A stretch of DNA of 64,000 nucleotides from Streptosporangium saharense (GCF_014203715.1 NZ_JACHJP010000002.1:930001-994000); one strand, 5' to 3'; shown: positions 43,444 to 53,672, numbered from the stretch's first letter. The notes: a model not told the origin generated them from the letters alone. Numbers and translations: made by a program.

Positions 43444-44529
43444 CTAAATCACCCGGCGCAGCCAGTTGCGGGTGTCGGGGGCCTGGCCGTACTGGATGTT
43501 CAGAATGTGGTTTCTCAAATTCGTCGTCACTTCCCCGGGAATTCCCCCGCCGACGGACTGCTCGTATTCCCTTCCCTTGAATCCGAGAATGGGGGTGATG
43601 ACCGCGGCGGTTCCCGAGGCGAACAGCTCGGTGATCTCCCCGCTGGCGCAGCCCTCGCGCAACTGGGCGAGGCTGACCTGCCGCTGCGCGGGCTTGAGGC
43701 CGTGCTCGGCTGCCAGTTCGAGCACGCTGTCCCTGGTCACGCCGTCGAGGATCGTGCCCAGGCCCGGCGTGACCAGCTCGCCGTCGGCGGTGACCAGGAA
43801 GAGGTTCATGGTGCCCGACTCCTCCAGGTAGCGTTCCTCGTCGTCGCTGAGGTAGAGCACCTGGTCGCAGCCGTTCTCCTGGGCCTCGACCTGCGCGGCG
43901 AGGCTGGAGGCGTAGTTGCCGCCGCACTTGGCGGCACCGGTGCCGCCCTTGCCCGCTCGGGCGTAGTTCTCGCTGACCCACAGCGTGACGCCGCTGAGGC
44001 CGGAGGAGAAGTAGGAGGCGGCAGGGGAGGCGATGACGCCGTAGGTGACCTGCGCGGCCGGGCGCACGCCGAGGAAGGCCTCGGAGCCGAACATGAAGGG
44101 CCGGAGATACAGGCTCCGCCCGCCCTCGTGCGGCGGCACCCACGCCTCGTCGGCGCGCACGAGCGCCTCGACGCTCTCGACGAAGAGTTCTTCGGAGAGC
44201 ACGGGAAGGGCCAGTCTCCGCGCCGAGTTCACAAAACGGCGCGCGTTCAGGTCGGGCCGGAAGAGCCAGATGCTCCCGTCGTCGTGCCGGAACGCCTTGA
44301 GGCCCTCGAAAATCTCCTGGGCGTAATGCAGAACGGCGGAACCCGGGTGCAGCGAAATGGGTTCGAGAGCGGTTACCCGAAAGTCGTGCCAGCCGCCTTC
44401 CTTCGTCCACGTGGCGGAGGCCATGTGGTCGGTGAAGAAACGGCCGAAACCCGGAGCAGCGAGGATTTCCTCCCGCTCGGCGGCGGGAAGGGGATGTGTT
44501 GTGGGAAGGAGCTGGAAACCAGCGTTCAT
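43444..44529 (-). CDS. Branched-chain amino acid aminotransferase (cluster copy)
   Basis: A 361-residue fold-type IV PLP aminotransferase of the IlvE family. The Schiff-base lysine is Lys201 in GAAKCGGNYAS. EIFEGLKAFRHDDGSIWLFRPDLN and ILDGVTRDSVLELA are family hallmarks. It would interconvert Val, Leu or Ile with their 2-oxo acids. It lies inside the biosynthetic operon between two ketosynthases, so it may provide a branched-chain 2-oxo acid or an amino group on a cluster intermediate. A housekeeping ilvE role is possible but the placement argues for a dedicated copy. Confidence 0.93.
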   Translation of the reverse strand: MNAGFQLLPTTHPLPAAEREEILAAPGFGRFFTDHMASATWTKEGGWHDFRVTALEPISLHPGSAVLHYAQEIFEGLKAFRHDDGSIWLFRPDLNARRFVNSARRLALPVLSEELFVESVEALVRADEAWVPPHEGGRSLYLRPFMFGSEAFLGVRPAAQVTYGVIASPAASYFSSGLSGVTLWVSENYARAGKGGTGAAKCGGNYASSLAAQVEAQENGCDQVLYLSDDEERYLEESGTMNLFLVTADGELVTPGLGTILDGVTRDSVLELAAEHGLKPAQRQVSLAQLREGCASGEITELFASGTAAVITPILGFKGREYEQSVGGGIPGEVTTNLRNHILNIQYGQAPDTRNWLRRVI

Positions 44530-44553
44530 GCATGCCTCCTGTCGGGTGTCGAC

Positions 44554-45801
44554 TTATTCTAGGGCGCTGAACACGGCCACGCAGTTCTGGCCCCCGAAGC
44601 CGAAGGCGTTGGTGGCCGCGACACGGACGCCTGTCCGGCGCGCCACGCCGGGGACGTAGTCGAGGTCACAGGCGGGGTCGGGAACCTCCAGGTTGATCGT
44701 CGGCGGCACGGTCCCGTCGCGGATCGCCATCGCGCACACCATCGCCCCCAGGGAGCCCGCCGCCCCGATGAGGTGGCCGACCATCGACTTGGGGGCGCTG
44801 ACGGCGACCCGGTCCGCGGCGGGTCCGAGCGCGGCGCGGATGGCCCTGGTCTCGGTGACGTCGTTGGCGGCGGTCGAGGTGCCGTGCGCGCAGACGTAGT
44901 CGAGGTCGCCCGGCTGGACGCCCGCGCGCCGCAGCGCCTGACCGATCGCCTCGGCCGCGTGCCCGCCGTACGGGTCGGGGGCGCTGATGTGGAAGGCGTC
45001 GCAGGTCAGCGCGCCGCCCGCTATCGCGGCGTACGGCGTGACCCCGCGTCTGGCGGCGTGCTCGGCCGACTCGACGACCATGATCACGGCCCCCTCCCCG
45101 AAGACGAACCCGTCCCGGTCGGCGGAGAAGGGCCTGCTGGCGCCCTGAGGGTCGTCGTTGCGCTCCGACATCGCGCCCATGCCGACCAGGCCCGCGAACA
45201 TCACCGGGGTGATCGCGGCGTCCGTCCCTCCGCAGACGACCGCGTCGGCCTCCCCGGCGAGGATGAGGCGCCGCGCGTCGAGCAGGGCGTACAGGCCGCT
45301 GGCGCAGGCCAGCGCGCTGGCGTTGACCGGGCCGTGCGCGCCGAGGTCGATTGCCGTCTCGCAGGCGGGCATGTTGGTGAGCGAGGACGGCACGAAGTAG
45401 CTGTTGGGCGTGACCGGCCCCGAGGGATCGAGCAGTCCCCTGGTCGCCGTCTCGACCGTGTCGAACCCGGCGACGGCGGCGTTGACCACCACCCCGATCC
45501 TGGCGGCGTTGTCCTGGCCGATCTCCAGTTTGGCGTCGGCGACGGCCTCGCGCGCCGCGGCGACCGCGAACTGGGAGAAGCGCGCCGAGCGGCGGACCCG
45601 TTTGGCGTCGAGGTAGGCGGCCGGGTCGAAGCCCCTGACCTCCGCCGCGATCCTGGTCGGCAGCGCGCTCGCGTCGAACGCGGTGACGGGGCCGACGCCG
45701 GAGCGTCCGGCCAGCAGGTTGCGCCAGGTCTCCTCCCTGCCGATGCCGACCGGGGTGACCGCGCCGATCCCGGTGATCACCACCTCGTGCCCGTTACCCA
45801 T
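44554..45801 (-). CDS. FabF/KAS II-type beta-ketoacyl-ACP synthase
   Basis: A 415-residue ketosynthase of the FabF type, related to type II PKS KS-alpha. The triad is complete: Cys166 (NASALACASGLYAL), His306 (CAHGTSTAAND) and His343 (KSMVGHLIGAAG), so it is catalytic and not a chain-length factor. ATG 45801 has GGAGGG at seven bases and overlaps the previous stop by eight bases. With the cluster ACP and InhA-like enoyl reductase it forms a minimal dedicated fatty-acid-like elongation set. No cluster ketoreductase or dehydratase is seen, so these may come from primary metabolism. Confidence 0.92.
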   Translation of the reverse strand: MGNGHEVVITGIGAVTPVGIGREETWRNLLAGRSGVGPVTAFDASALPTRIAAEVRGFDPAAYLDAKRVRRSARFSQFAVAAAREAVADAKLEIGQDNAARIGVVVNAAVAGFDTVETATRGLLDPSGPVTPNSYFVPSSLTNMPACETAIDLGAHGPVNASALACASGLYALLDARRLILAGEADAVVCGGTDAAITPVMFAGLVGMGAMSERNDDPQGASRPFSADRDGFVFGEGAVIMVVESAEHAARRGVTPYAAIAGGALTCDAFHISAPDPYGGHAAEAIGQALRRAGVQPGDLDYVCAHGTSTAANDVTETRAIRAALGPAADRVAVSAPKSMVGHLIGAAGSLGAMVCAMAIRDGTVPPTINLEVPDPACDLDYVPGVARRTGVRVAATNAFGFGGQNCVAVFSALE

Positions 45802-47854
45802 TGACAGTCCCTCCACGGTTTCCGAGACCCGCCGGCTCAGGCGCGCCGGGTCCCCGCTCGTCGAACTCGGCCGCGGCGGCGAACCCCTCGGCGAAGGCCC
45901 GCACCGCGTCGAGCCCGTCGGCGTCCCTGGCGCCGCCGACGACGCGGTGCCACACCCCCGCCGCCTCCGCGAGCGCGGGCACCGTCCCGTCGGTGACCTG
46001 GCCCGCGGCGACGACGACCGTCTCGGCCTCGACGAGCCGTTCCGTGCCGTCCTGGTCGGTGACCCACACCCCCTCGGGGGTGATCCGCCGGTAGGTCACC
46101 CCACGCACGATCCGCACGCCCTGCTCGCGCAGTTCGGCGAGCACCGCCCACCGGGTTGACCTGCCGGTGCGCTCCGCGACGCGGGTGCCGCGCTGCAGGA
46201 GGGTGACCTCGGCCCGTACGGTGACCGGCACGGGACCGTCCACGAGACCGTGGCGGCGCAGGAACCGTTCGCCCTCCCCGAGCGGGCCGTGGCCCCTGGT
46301 GAGCAGGTGGGCCAGGTCGACGGCGACGCCGCCACCCCCGACGATCGCGACCCTCCCTTCCAAAGGGCATGCGAACGCCTCGGGGTAGGTGAGCACGTGC
46401 GGCAGGTCGGCGCCGGGAATGTCCACCCGACGTGGGCGGGCCCCGCTGGCGACGATCACCCCGTCGTAGGAGCGCAGCAGGTCGAGGTCGTCGGCGCCGA
46501 TCGGGTGGCCGAGGTGGACGCGCACCCCGAGGCTGTCGAGTTCGGCGGCGAAGTAGGCGACCGTCTCGCCGTAGTCGGCCTTGCCGGGCACCTTCCGTGC
46601 CATGCGGAACTGGCCGCCGAGGGCGTCGGCGGCCTCGTGGAGTTCGACGCGGTGCCCGGCGAGCGCCGCCCTCCTCGCGGCCTGCAGCCCGGCCGGTCCA
46701 CCGCCGACGACCGCGACGCGGCGGGGCCGTACGGAACGGACGAGTGTGAGCGTCTCGCGGCCCGCCCTGGGGTTGACCATGCACGAGACCTCGCGCTCGG
46801 TCAGTGAGTTGTCGATACACGCCTGGTTGCAGGCCAGGCAGACGTTCACCGGGCGGCCCTGCCTGGTGGCGGCGACCAGGTCGGCGTCGGCGAGGAAGGG
46901 ACGGGCCATGGAGACCAGGTCGATCGGGGTCCCCGCGAGGATCGCCTCTGCGGTCTCCAGGCGGTTGACCCGGTTGCCCGCGATGACGGGCAGGTCGCCG
47001 ACCGCCTCCTTCACCCGGACGGCGAACGGCGTCCACACCCCCGGCGGCACGACGGCCTGCACGCTGGGCACCGGGGACTCGTGCCAGCCGATCCCGACGT
47101 TGAGCGCGTCCGCCCCGGCCCCGGCGAGCGCGCGGGCGAAGGCGAGCACGTCCTCCTGCGGGGTGCCGCCGTCCATCAGGTCGATCCCGGTGAGGCGGAA
47201 GACCACCGGGAACCCCTCCCCCGCCGCCGCGCGGACCGCCCGGGTCACCTCCACGCCGAAGCGCGCCCGCCGTACGGCGTCGCCACCCCACTCGTCGTCG
47301 CGGAGGTTGGTCAGCGGCGAGAGGAACTGGTCGACGAGGTATCCCTCGGACCCCATCACCTCCACCGCGTCGAACCCGAGATCCCGCGCGAGCGCGGCGC
47401 CCCGCGCGAAGTCCTCGACGGTCTCACGGACCTGTCCAGCGGTCATGGCGTACGGCTCGCGGCCGGAGAAGCGGCTGTACACGGCGGAGGGCGCGACCGG
47501 GGGCGGGCCGGAGGGCGCGGGCCGCGCGTAACGGCCCGCGTGGAACAGTTGCAGCGCTATCAGGCCGCCCGCCTCGTGCACCCGGTCGGTGACCCGCCGC
47601 AGCCTGGCGTGGAAGGCGGCGTCGCCGAGCACGCCGTAGTCAGGACCTCCGGAGCCCTCGGCGTTCACGGCGGCGCCGCCGGTGACCATCAGCCCGGCGC
47701 CGCCCCTGGCCCGCTCGGCGTAGAAGGCGGCCAGCGCGGCGCCGCCGTCGTCGCGGGCCTCGAAGCCGAGGTGCATCGCGCCCATGACGACGCGGTGCGG
47801 GAGTTCGAGCCGCCCGATCCGCCCCGGGGACAGGACGTGCCGCAGGTCAGTCAT
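45794..47854 (-). CDS. 2,4-dienoyl-CoA reductase-like NADH:flavin oxidoreductase (FadH type)
   Basis: A 686-residue iron-sulfur flavoprotein. The N-terminal TIM barrel binds FMN, with [13 protein letters not shown] and GIGWHES carrying the proton-relay Tyr172 and His258. The 4Fe-4S ligands are Cys339, Cys342, Cys346 and Cys358. The C-terminal half holds FAD and NAD(P)H domains with [16 protein letters not shown] and [14 protein letters not shown]. Enzymes of this type reduce conjugated dienoyl-CoAs. In cyclohexanecarboxyl-CoA pathways a related oxidoreductase gene (ansL/plmL) accompanies the EPSPS-like and ligase genes, so it may act on a ring diene here. Confidence 0.88.
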   Translation of the reverse strand: MTDLRHVLSPGRIGRLELPHRVVMGAMHLGFEARDDGGAALAAFYAERARGGAGLMVTGGAAVNAEGSGGPDYGVLGDAAFHARLRRVTDRVHEAGGLIALQLFHAGRYARPAPSGPPPVAPSAVYSRFSGREPYAMTAGQVRETVEDFARGAALARDLGFDAVEVMGSEGYLVDQFLSPLTNLRDDEWGGDAVRRARFGVEVTRAVRAAAGEGFPVVFRLTGIDLMDGGTPQEDVLAFARALAGAGADALNVGIGWHESPVPSVQAVVPPGVWTPFAVRVKEAVGDLPVIAGNRVNRLETAEAILAGTPIDLVSMARPFLADADLVAATRQGRPVNVCLACNQACIDNSLTEREVSCMVNPRAGRETLTLVRSVRPRRVAVVGGGPAGLQAARRAALAGHRVELHEAADALGGQFRMARKVPGKADYGETVAYFAAELDSLGVRVHLGHPIGADDLDLLRSYDGVIVASGARPRRVDIPGADLPHVLTYPEAFACPLEGRVAIVGGGGVAVDLAHLLTRGHGPLGEGERFLRRHGLVDGPVPVTVRAEVTLLQRGTRVAERTGRSTRWAVLAELREQGVRIVRGVTYRRITPEGVWVTDQDGTERLVEAETVVVAAGQVTDGTVPALAEAAGVWHRVVGGARDADGLDAVRAFAEGFAAAAEFDERGPGAPEPAGLGNRGGTVNG

Positions 47855-48650
47855 CCCAGGCCAGCGGGGGTGTCAGGTCCTCGTGGAAGGGCGGCGCGAC
47901 CACCGACAGGCCGCCGTCCACCACGAGGGTCTGCCCGGTGACGTACTCGGAGGCGGGCGAGAGCAGGAACGCGACGCAGTCGGCGACCTCCTGCGCGGTT
48001 CCCATCCGCGCCTTGGGGACCTTGGACAGCACGCCGGGCAGCGGCGCCATCCCGGGGAGGTTGTAGAAGTACTCCGAGGAGTCGGACTCGATGATGCCGC
48101 CGTTGACCGCGTTGACGTTGACGCCCTTCGGCGCGAACTCCACGGCCATGTAGCGCACCCACGCCTCGATCGCCGCCTTGGCGGCCCCGAGGTTGGCGTA
48201 GGTCGGGTAGGCGCGGATGCTGCCGTAGCTCGACAGCGCGACGATCCGCCCGCTCCCGGGCATCAGCCGTACGGCGTGCTGGGCGCCGAGCACGAAGGCG
48301 CGCACGTTCATCGCGTAGGAGCGGTCGAGGTGGTGCTGCCTGAGGTCGGCGATGTTCTTGAACGCGCTGGCCGCCGCGTTGCAGACGAAGTAGTCGACCC
48401 TGCCGAAGGTGTCGCTGACCGTGCCGAAGAGCCTGTCGATCTCCTCGGGCTGCTCGACGTCTGCCTGCACGGCCAGCGCCCTGCCGCCCGCCTGCTCGAT
48501 CTCCTTGCAGGTCTGCTCGGCCAGGGCGGTGTTCTTCTTGTAGTTGACCACGACCGTGGCGCCGTCCGCCGCGAGGGTGAGCGCCAGGGCCCGCCCGATG
48601 CCGCGTGAGCTTCCGGTGATCACGGCGATCCTGTCCCGGTGGTCGCTCAT
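47847..48650 (-). CDS. SDR enoyl reductase, FabL/ChcA-like
   Basis: A 267-residue short-chain dehydrogenase fold. The nucleotide loop is TGSSRGIG (12-19) and NAAASAF follows strand four. The active-site pair is Tyr151 and Lys158, spaced Tyr-x6-Lys. That is the spacing of enoyl reductases (FabL, FabI) rather than the Tyr-x3-Lys of ordinary ketoreductases. ATG 48650 overlaps the dehydrogenase stop. ChcA, the 1-cyclohexenylcarbonyl-CoA reductase of ansatrienin producers, is also an SDR enoyl reductase. Given the neighbours, ring-enoyl reduction is the favoured role; chain enoyl reduction is the alternative. Confidence 0.88.
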   Translation of the reverse strand: MSDHRDRIAVITGSSRGIGRALALTLAADGATVVVNYKKNTALAEQTCKEIEQAGGRALAVQADVEQPEEIDRLFGTVSDTFGRVDYFVCNAAASAFKNIADLRQHHLDRSYAMNVRAFVLGAQHAVRLMPGSGRIVALSSYGSIRAYPTYANLGAAKAAIEAWVRYMAVEFAPKGVNVNAVNGGIIESDSSEYFYNLPGMAPLPGVLSKVPKARMGTAQEVADCVAFLLSPASEYVTGQTLVVDGGLSVVAPPFHEDLTPPLAWDD

Positions 48651-49795
48651 CGGCCCGCCCCCAGCACGTCCCTGGCGATCACGGTCTTCTGGATCTCGTT
48701 GGTGCCCTCCTCGAACCTCTGGGCCCGCGCGTCCCGGTAGACCCGTTCGATGGGACTCGACTCCCAGTAGCCGATGCCGCCGTGCACCTGGAGCGCCTTG
48801 TCGGTGACCCGGGTGAGCATGTCGACGGCGGTGAGCTTGGCCATCGACGACAGCGTGCCCGCCCGTCCGTCGCCGTCCTCCCACTGCCGGGCCGCGTACA
48901 GGGTGAGCTGCCGGGCTGCCTCGATGTCGGCGGCGTTCTCGGCGAGGGCGAACGAGATCGCCTGCCGGGCGGCCAGCGGCTTGCCGAAGGTGTGGCGTTC
49001 TGCGGCGTGTTCTACCGCGAGTTCCTGCGCCCTCCTGGCCAGGCCGACGCAGGTCGTCGCGACCGCGATCCTGCTGGGGGTGAGGAACCCGCCGAGCGCG
49101 ACCTCCAGGCCCTGGCCCTCCTCGCCGAGCCGGTTGGCGACCGGGACCGGGGTCCTGTCGAAGGTCAGCCTGGCGTGGTCGGTGCCGCGCACGCCCATGG
49201 TGTCCGGCATGGCCTCGACCGTCACGCCGGGTGAGCCGCGTTCGACAAGCAGCGCGACCGTCCCCTCCTTGCCTGCGGTGCCCTCAAGCCGCGCGAACAG
49301 CAGCCAGTAGTCGCAGCTCACGCCGAAGGTGATCAGGTGTTTCCTGCCGGACAGGAAGTAGGTGTCGCCCTCGCGGGTCACCCTGGCGCGCAGGTCGGCG
49401 CCGGTGCCCGCGTCGGGTTCTGTCAGCGTGAAGGCGACCCGGAGGTCCCCGGCGACCTGCGGCAGCACGAACTCCTTGCGCTGTTCCTCGGTGGCGAAGC
49501 GGTCCATGGACCGCCACACACCGTTGCACACGTGCACGATCATCCGTACCGAGGCGTGCGACATGGAGACCAGTTCGAGGACTTCCAGGTAGCGGGAGAA
49601 GGGCACGCCGTGCCCGCCGTACTCGACGGGGGCGGCCAGGCGCAGCAGGCCACGTCCGCGCAGGTCGTCCCAGAGCCTCGCGGGGACGGCGCGGGTCCGT
49701 TCGATCTCGGCCGCGTACTCCTCGCCGGGGCCGCGGACGAACGCCTCGACCTCCTTGAGCAGCGCCGGGAAGGCGCTCTCACCGCTCCACATCAC
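48647..49795 (-). CDS. Acyl-CoA dehydrogenase
   Basis: A 382-residue FAD-dependent acyl-CoA dehydrogenase. [14 protein letters not shown] and GRKHLITFG lie in the substrate and FAD region. [24 protein letters not shown] precedes the catalytic base Glu in [10 protein letters not shown]. The start GTG 49795 or ATG 49792 overlaps the preceding fusion-gene stop. In the cyclohexanecarboxylate pathways an acyl-CoA dehydrogenase-like gene travels with ansJKL/chcA. Here it may add a ring double bond or, by reverse flow, help isomerise the cyclohexenyl intermediate. Confidence 0.92.
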   Translation of the reverse strand: MMWSGESAFPALLKEVEAFVRGPGEEYAAEIERTRAVPARLWDDLRGRGLLRLAAPVEYGGHGVPFSRYLEVLELVSMSHASVRMIVHVCNGVWRSMDRFATEEQRKEFVLPQVAGDLRVAFTLTEPDAGTGADLRARVTREGDTYFLSGRKHLITFGVSCDYWLLFARLEGTAGKEGTVALLVERGSPGVTVEAMPDTMGVRGTDHARLTFDRTPVPVANRLGEEGQGLEVALGGFLTPSRIAVATTCVGLARRAQELAVEHAAERHTFGKPLAARQAISFALAENAADIEAARQLTLYAARQWEDGDGRAGTLSSMAKLTAVDMLTRVTDKALQVHGGIGYWESSPIERVYRDARAQRFEEGTNEIQKTVIARDVLGAGR

Positions 49796-52758
49796 CCATG
49801 CACCTCACTGTTGTTGATCAATCGCCTCGCCCGTTCACGCAGCAGAAACTTCTGCACCTTGCCCGCGGGGTTGCGGGGCAGCTCCCCGACGAGTTCGAGC
49901 CGTTCCGGCCAGTACTGCTTGGCCACCCGGCGTTCGTCGAGGAAGCGCCGCATCCCGGCGAGGTCGAGGTCGCCGGTCGCCACGACGTAGGCGCAGGCCC
50001 GCTCGCCGAGCCGTTCGTCGGGCATCGCGACGATCGCCACGTCGGCGACGGCCGGGTGGGTGTGCAGGAGCTGCTCGATCTCGGCGACCGGCACCTTCTC
50101 CCCGCCGCGGTTGATGACGTCCTTGACCCGCCCGGTGATGCGGACGAACCCGGCCTCGTCGATCACGGCGAGGTCGCCGCTGCGGTACCACCCGTCGGGC
50201 GTCATGGCCTGCGCGGTCTGCTCCGGCTGGTCGAGGTAGCCCTCGAACAGGCACTTGCCGGTGACCTCGAAGTTGCCCTCCTGGCCGGGGCCGAGCACCC
50301 GGCCCGCGTCGTCGGTGACGCGGACGCGCACCCCGGTCAGGGCGCGCCCATCCGTGCCCCACACCAGGGCCTCCTCGTCGCCGGGCGCGGCCAGGGTGCC
50401 CAGGCCGGTCTCCGTGGTGCCCCACGCCCCGCACACGGTGGCGCCGAGCGCGCGGGTGGCCCGCTCCGCCAGCGCGCGGGGTACGGCGGCGCCGGTCGCC
50501 ACGAAGATCCGCAGCGCCTCTGGACGCCGTCCCGTCTCCTCGACCGCGCGCAGCAGGTCGCCGAGGAACGGGGTAGCCGCCTGGGTGAAGGTGCACTTCC
50601 AGCGGCGCAGCGCCTCAAGGGCGGCCCGGCCGTCCCAGACGGGTTGCAGGACCTGCGGGACGCCCAGCGCCATCGCCAGCCACATGCCGTAGAGGAACCC
50701 GGTCTGGTGGGCCAGCGGGGAGGGGACGAAGACCCGGTCGTCCTCGGTGAGGCCCAGGTGCCTGACCTCCATCATGGCGGCCCTGGTCAGCGCGTCCATC
50801 CGGTGCAGCACCCCCTTGGGGGCGCCGGAGGTACCCGAGGTGAACAGCAGTTGCGCCAGGGCGGTGGGCTCCGGCCCACGGGCGTCGATCGCGGCCCGTT
50901 CCGGGGGGCGCCCCGCCACGGCTTCCTCGAACCGGTGCCACCTGGTGCCTGTTTCCGTGCTGTACGGCCCCGCACCACCGACGACCACGACGTGGTCGAG
51001 TTTGGGCGCGTCCGGCAGCGCGAGCAGCCCGGCGACCTCGGCGGCGTGGTCGCGTCCCCGGAAGCGCTCCGCGACGACGAGGACCCGGGCCCGGGAGGCG
51101 CCCAGCATGAACGACATCTCCCGCTCACGGAAGATCGGCATGAGCGGACAGCACAGCGCCCCCACGCGGGCCGTGGCCAGGGCCAGGACGGGGAACTCCG
51201 CCCAGTTCGGTAGCTGCCAGGCGACCGGCTCGCCCGGTTCCACGCCGAGGTCGAGCAGCAGCGAGGCGGCGGCGTCGGCGCGCTCGTCCAGCTCCCGCCA
51301 GGTGACGACGCGCTCGGGACGGCCCTCGGAGGCGGTCTCGACCAGCGCGGTTCCGTACGGCCGCCGCCTGGCCCAGCGCCGTACGAGCGCGCCGACGGGC
51401 GTGGCCGCCGTCCTGCCGGGGGCCGTCCCCGGGGTCCGTGCCGTCCGTGCCCCCCGCTCGGGGGCCTGCACCGACATGGACATGCCGACCGCGTTCATCT
51501 CGTTGAGGAAGCGCGGATAGGAGATCCGGTAGGCGTTGGGGTAGGTCAGCCTGCTCTCCCCGTCAGCCCTCGACGCGGCGACCGCGAGCGCCATCAGCAC
51601 CCGGTGGTCGTTGAAGGACGACAGGTCGGCCGCGGCGAGGCTCTCGACGCCGTGGCACACCAGCCGTTCCCCGCGCAGTTCGAGCCGCGCCCCCATCCGG
51701 TTGAGCTGGAGCATCGCCGTCACCCGGTCCGACTCTTTGAGCCGCACGTGGGCCACGTTCTCCAGCACCGAGGTGCCCTCGGCGTGGCAGGCCAGGGCGC
51801 TCAGCACCGGCAGCGCGTCCGGCACCGTACGGCAGTCGACCGAGACGGGCGCCAGACGCAGCCCGTCGTGACGCACCCGCACGAAGCCGGTCTCCGGGTC
51901 GCGCAGCAGCGGCACCCCCATGCGGGTGAGGACGTCCAGCAGGTCCGCCTCCGGGTGGTCGGTCCCGGCGGCGTTTGTCGTGCGCAGGCCGCGCAGCAGC
52001 ACGTCGGAGGGGTGCAGCGCGGTGGCCGCGATCCCGAACGCGGCAGAGCCGATGTCCGGCGGCAGGGTGACCGTCGCGGGACGCGCCCGCTGGCCCGGCT
52101 CGACGGCGAAGGTGCGGCCGTCGTCGCCGACCTCGACGGCCAGCCCGAAGCACCGCATCATCGACACGGTCAGGTCCACGTAGGAGCGCTCGTTGAACGG
52201 CCCGGTGACCTCGATGAGGCTGGGGCCCGTCGCGAAGGGCGCCAGGAGCAGCAGGCCGGAGATCCACTGCGACAGCGTGCCCGGCACGCTCACCCGCCCT
52301 CCCGAGGGCCGGTGCGGCAGGACCGAGATGGGCGGGCAGCCCGTCGGCGCCTCGGCGGTCACCCCGAGCGCGGCGAGCGCGTCGAGCAGCGGCCCGATCG
52401 GCCTGCGCCGGAAGTAGCGCTGCCCGGTGATCGTGACGGGCGCCTCCGCCAGGCAGGCCAGCGGGGTCAGGAAGTACAGGGTGGTGCCCGAGCTGCCGAC
52501 CGAGACCACGCCGTCTTCAGGCCGATACGGCCCGCCCTCGACGACGAAGGTGTCCCCCTCGGCCCTGATGGAGGTGCCGAGGCTCCGCAGCGCGGCGATG
52601 GTGTGGCGGACGTGCCCGGCGTCGGTCAGGCCGTGGATGCGGCTGGTCCCCGGCGCCAGGGAGGCGAGGATGAGAGCGCGGTGCGCGTGGTACTTCGAGA
52701 CCGGGATGTCCAGCTCCCCGGCGAGCGGTCCGGCCGTTCCCTTGACGAGGAGACGCAT
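49792..52758 (-). CDS. Fusion of EPSP-synthase-like and acyl-CoA ligase domains
   Basis: One 988-residue frame with two enzymes. Residues 1 to about 425 (51480-52758) resemble EPSP synthase (AroA): Lys22 and Arg27 in PVSKYHAHRAL, but Tyr replaces the usual Ser23; SSGTTLYF, FRRRPIGPLLD, RLKESDR and FNDHR are kept. A linker of about 20 residues rich in Arg, Pro and Ala follows. Residues about 445-988 (49792-51425) form an AMP-dependent ligase: FTSGTSGAPKGV, WGTTETG, YRSGDLAVID and the terminal catalytic Lys in NPAGKVQK. ATG 52758 follows AAGGAGG. Stand-alone homologues (ansJ and ansK, plmJ and plmK) occur in cyclohexanecarboxyl-CoA clusters made from shikimate. Fusion suggests substrate channelling. 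Confidence 0.92.
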   Translation of the reverse strand: MRLLVKGTAGPLAGELDIPVSKYHAHRALILASLAPGTSRIHGLTDAGHVRHTIAALRSLGTSIRAEGDTFVVEGGPYRPEDGVVSVGSSGTTLYFLTPLACLAEAPVTITGQRYFRRRPIGPLLDALAALGVTAEAPTGCPPISVLPHRPSGGRVSVPGTLSQWISGLLLLAPFATGPSLIEVTGPFNERSYVDLTVSMMRCFGLAVEVGDDGRTFAVEPGQRARPATVTLPPDIGSAAFGIAATALHPSDVLLRGLRTTNAAGTDHPEADLLDVLTRMGVPLLRDPETGFVRVRHDGLRLAPVSVDCRTVPDALPVLSALACHAEGTSVLENVAHVRLKESDRVTAMLQLNRMGARLELRGERLVCHGVESLAAADLSSFNDHRVLMALAVAASRADGESRLTYPNAYRISYPRFLNEMNAVGMSMSVQAPERGARTARTPGTAPGRTAATPVGALVRRWARRRPYGTALVETASEGRPERVVTWRELDERADAAASLLLDLGVEPGEPVAWQLPNWAEFPVLALATARVGALCCPLMPIFREREMSFMLGASRARVLVVAERFRGRDHAAEVAGLLALPDAPKLDHVVVVGGAGPYSTETGTRWHRFEEAVAGRPPERAAIDARGPEPTALAQLLFTSGTSGAPKGVLHRMDALTRAAMMEVRHLGLTEDDRVFVPSPLAHQTGFLYGMWLAMALGVPQVLQPVWDGRAALEALRRWKCTFTQAATPFLGDLLRAVEETGRRPEALRIFVATGAAVPRALAERATRALGATVCGAWGTTETGLGTLAAPGDEEALVWGTDGRALTGVRVRVTDDAGRVLGPGQEGNFEVTGKCLFEGYLDQPEQTAQAMTPDGWYRSGDLAVIDEAGFVRITGRVKDVINRGGEKVPVAEIEQLLHTHPAVADVAIVAMPDERLGERACAYVVATGDLDLAGMRRFLDERRVAKQYWPERLELVGELPRNPAGKVQKFLLRERARRLINNSEVHG

Positions 52759-52820
52759 GCCGTCCTCCTTCAACCAGTCGTGGCGGCCGGTCGCCGGGGA
52801 TGTCGGCCCGTGCGCGGCGC

Positions 52821-53633
52821 TCACCGTGAGGCGGGGTGGGGGGTGCCGACGCCGCCGGTCACCGCGTGCATGCCGCCGTCGGCGTACAGCACCTGGCCGG
52901 TCGTGTATCTGGCGAGGTCGGAGAGCAGGAACAGCACCGCGCCGACCACCCGCGACGGGTCGTTGCGGTCCCAGCCGAGCGGCGCCCACCGCTCGTAGTG
53001 GTCGGCCAGGGCCCCGAAGCTGCTCACTCCGGAGGCCGAGACGGTCTCGACGGGACCCGCCGCGACCAGGTTCACCCGGATTCCCGAGGGCCCGAGGTAG
53101 AGGGCGAGGTACTGGGCGACCGACTCAAGGGCCGTCTTGTAGACGCCCATCCAGTCGTAGCCGGGCAGTGCCCTGCCGGTGTCCACGGTCATCGCGGCGA
53201 TGGCGCCGCCGTTCTCCGCCTTGGCGAGCACCGGCGCGAACGCCTGGGCGAGCTGCTGCAGCGAGTAGGCGGAGACGCGGAAACCGTCGAGCGCGCTGGT
53301 GGCGGGGGTGGTCAGGAAGGCCGCGCCGAGCGCGTCGGCGGGCGCGTGGGCGACGCTGTGCAGCACGCCGTCGAGGCGGTCCCACCGCGCGGCCTCCTCG
53401 GCCACGGCCTGGAAGTGGGTGTCGTCGGTCATGTCCAGTTCGAGGACGTCCGCGGGCGACGGCAGCAGGGCCGCCGCCTTGCGGGTGACGCGCAGGGCAC
53501 GCCCGAAGGAGGTGAGCACGACGTCGGCGCCCTGTGCCTGCAGCGCGGCGGCGACATGCCAGGCGATGGACTCCTCGTTGAGCACTCCGGTGATGAGGTA
53601 CTTCCTGCCCGTGAAAAGTCCGGACACCTGCAT
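52821..53633 (-). CDS. Enoyl-ACP reductase, FabI/InhA type
   Basis: A 270-residue SDR of the FabI family, closest in motifs to InhA: ITGVLNEESIAWHVA at the cofactor site, and YDWMGVYKTALESV containing Tyr159 and Lys166 spaced Tyr-x6-Lys, followed by RVNLVAAGPVETVSASG. It reduces trans-2-enoyl-ACP with NADH. GGAG lies eight bases before GTG 53627, and ATG 53633 is the other possible start. It sits between the ACP and the fusion gene, so it is likely dedicated to the cluster chain. It could also act as a target-like copy giving self-resistance to an InhA-directed product; this second idea is only speculation. Confidence 0.92.
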   Translation of the reverse strand: MQVSGLFTGRKYLITGVLNEESIAWHVAAALQAQGADVVLTSFGRALRVTRKAAALLPSPADVLELDMTDDTHFQAVAEEAARWDRLDGVLHSVAHAPADALGAAFLTTPATSALDGFRVSAYSLQQLAQAFAPVLAKAENGGAIAAMTVDTGRALPGYDWMGVYKTALESVAQYLALYLGPSGIRVNLVAAGPVETVSASGVSSFGALADHYERWAPLGWDRNDPSRVVGAVLFLLSDLARYTTGQVLYADGGMHAVTGGVGTPHPASR

Positions 53634-53672
53634 GTCTCCGTTCGGGGGGTCTACGTCCTCACGCGGTGCGGG

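Noticed and set aside
49792..52758. Fusion caused by a missed stop or frameshift
   Set aside because: The frame is open throughout with a compositionally normal Arg/Pro/Ala linker of about 20 residues; no shift in frame is needed to keep either domain intact.
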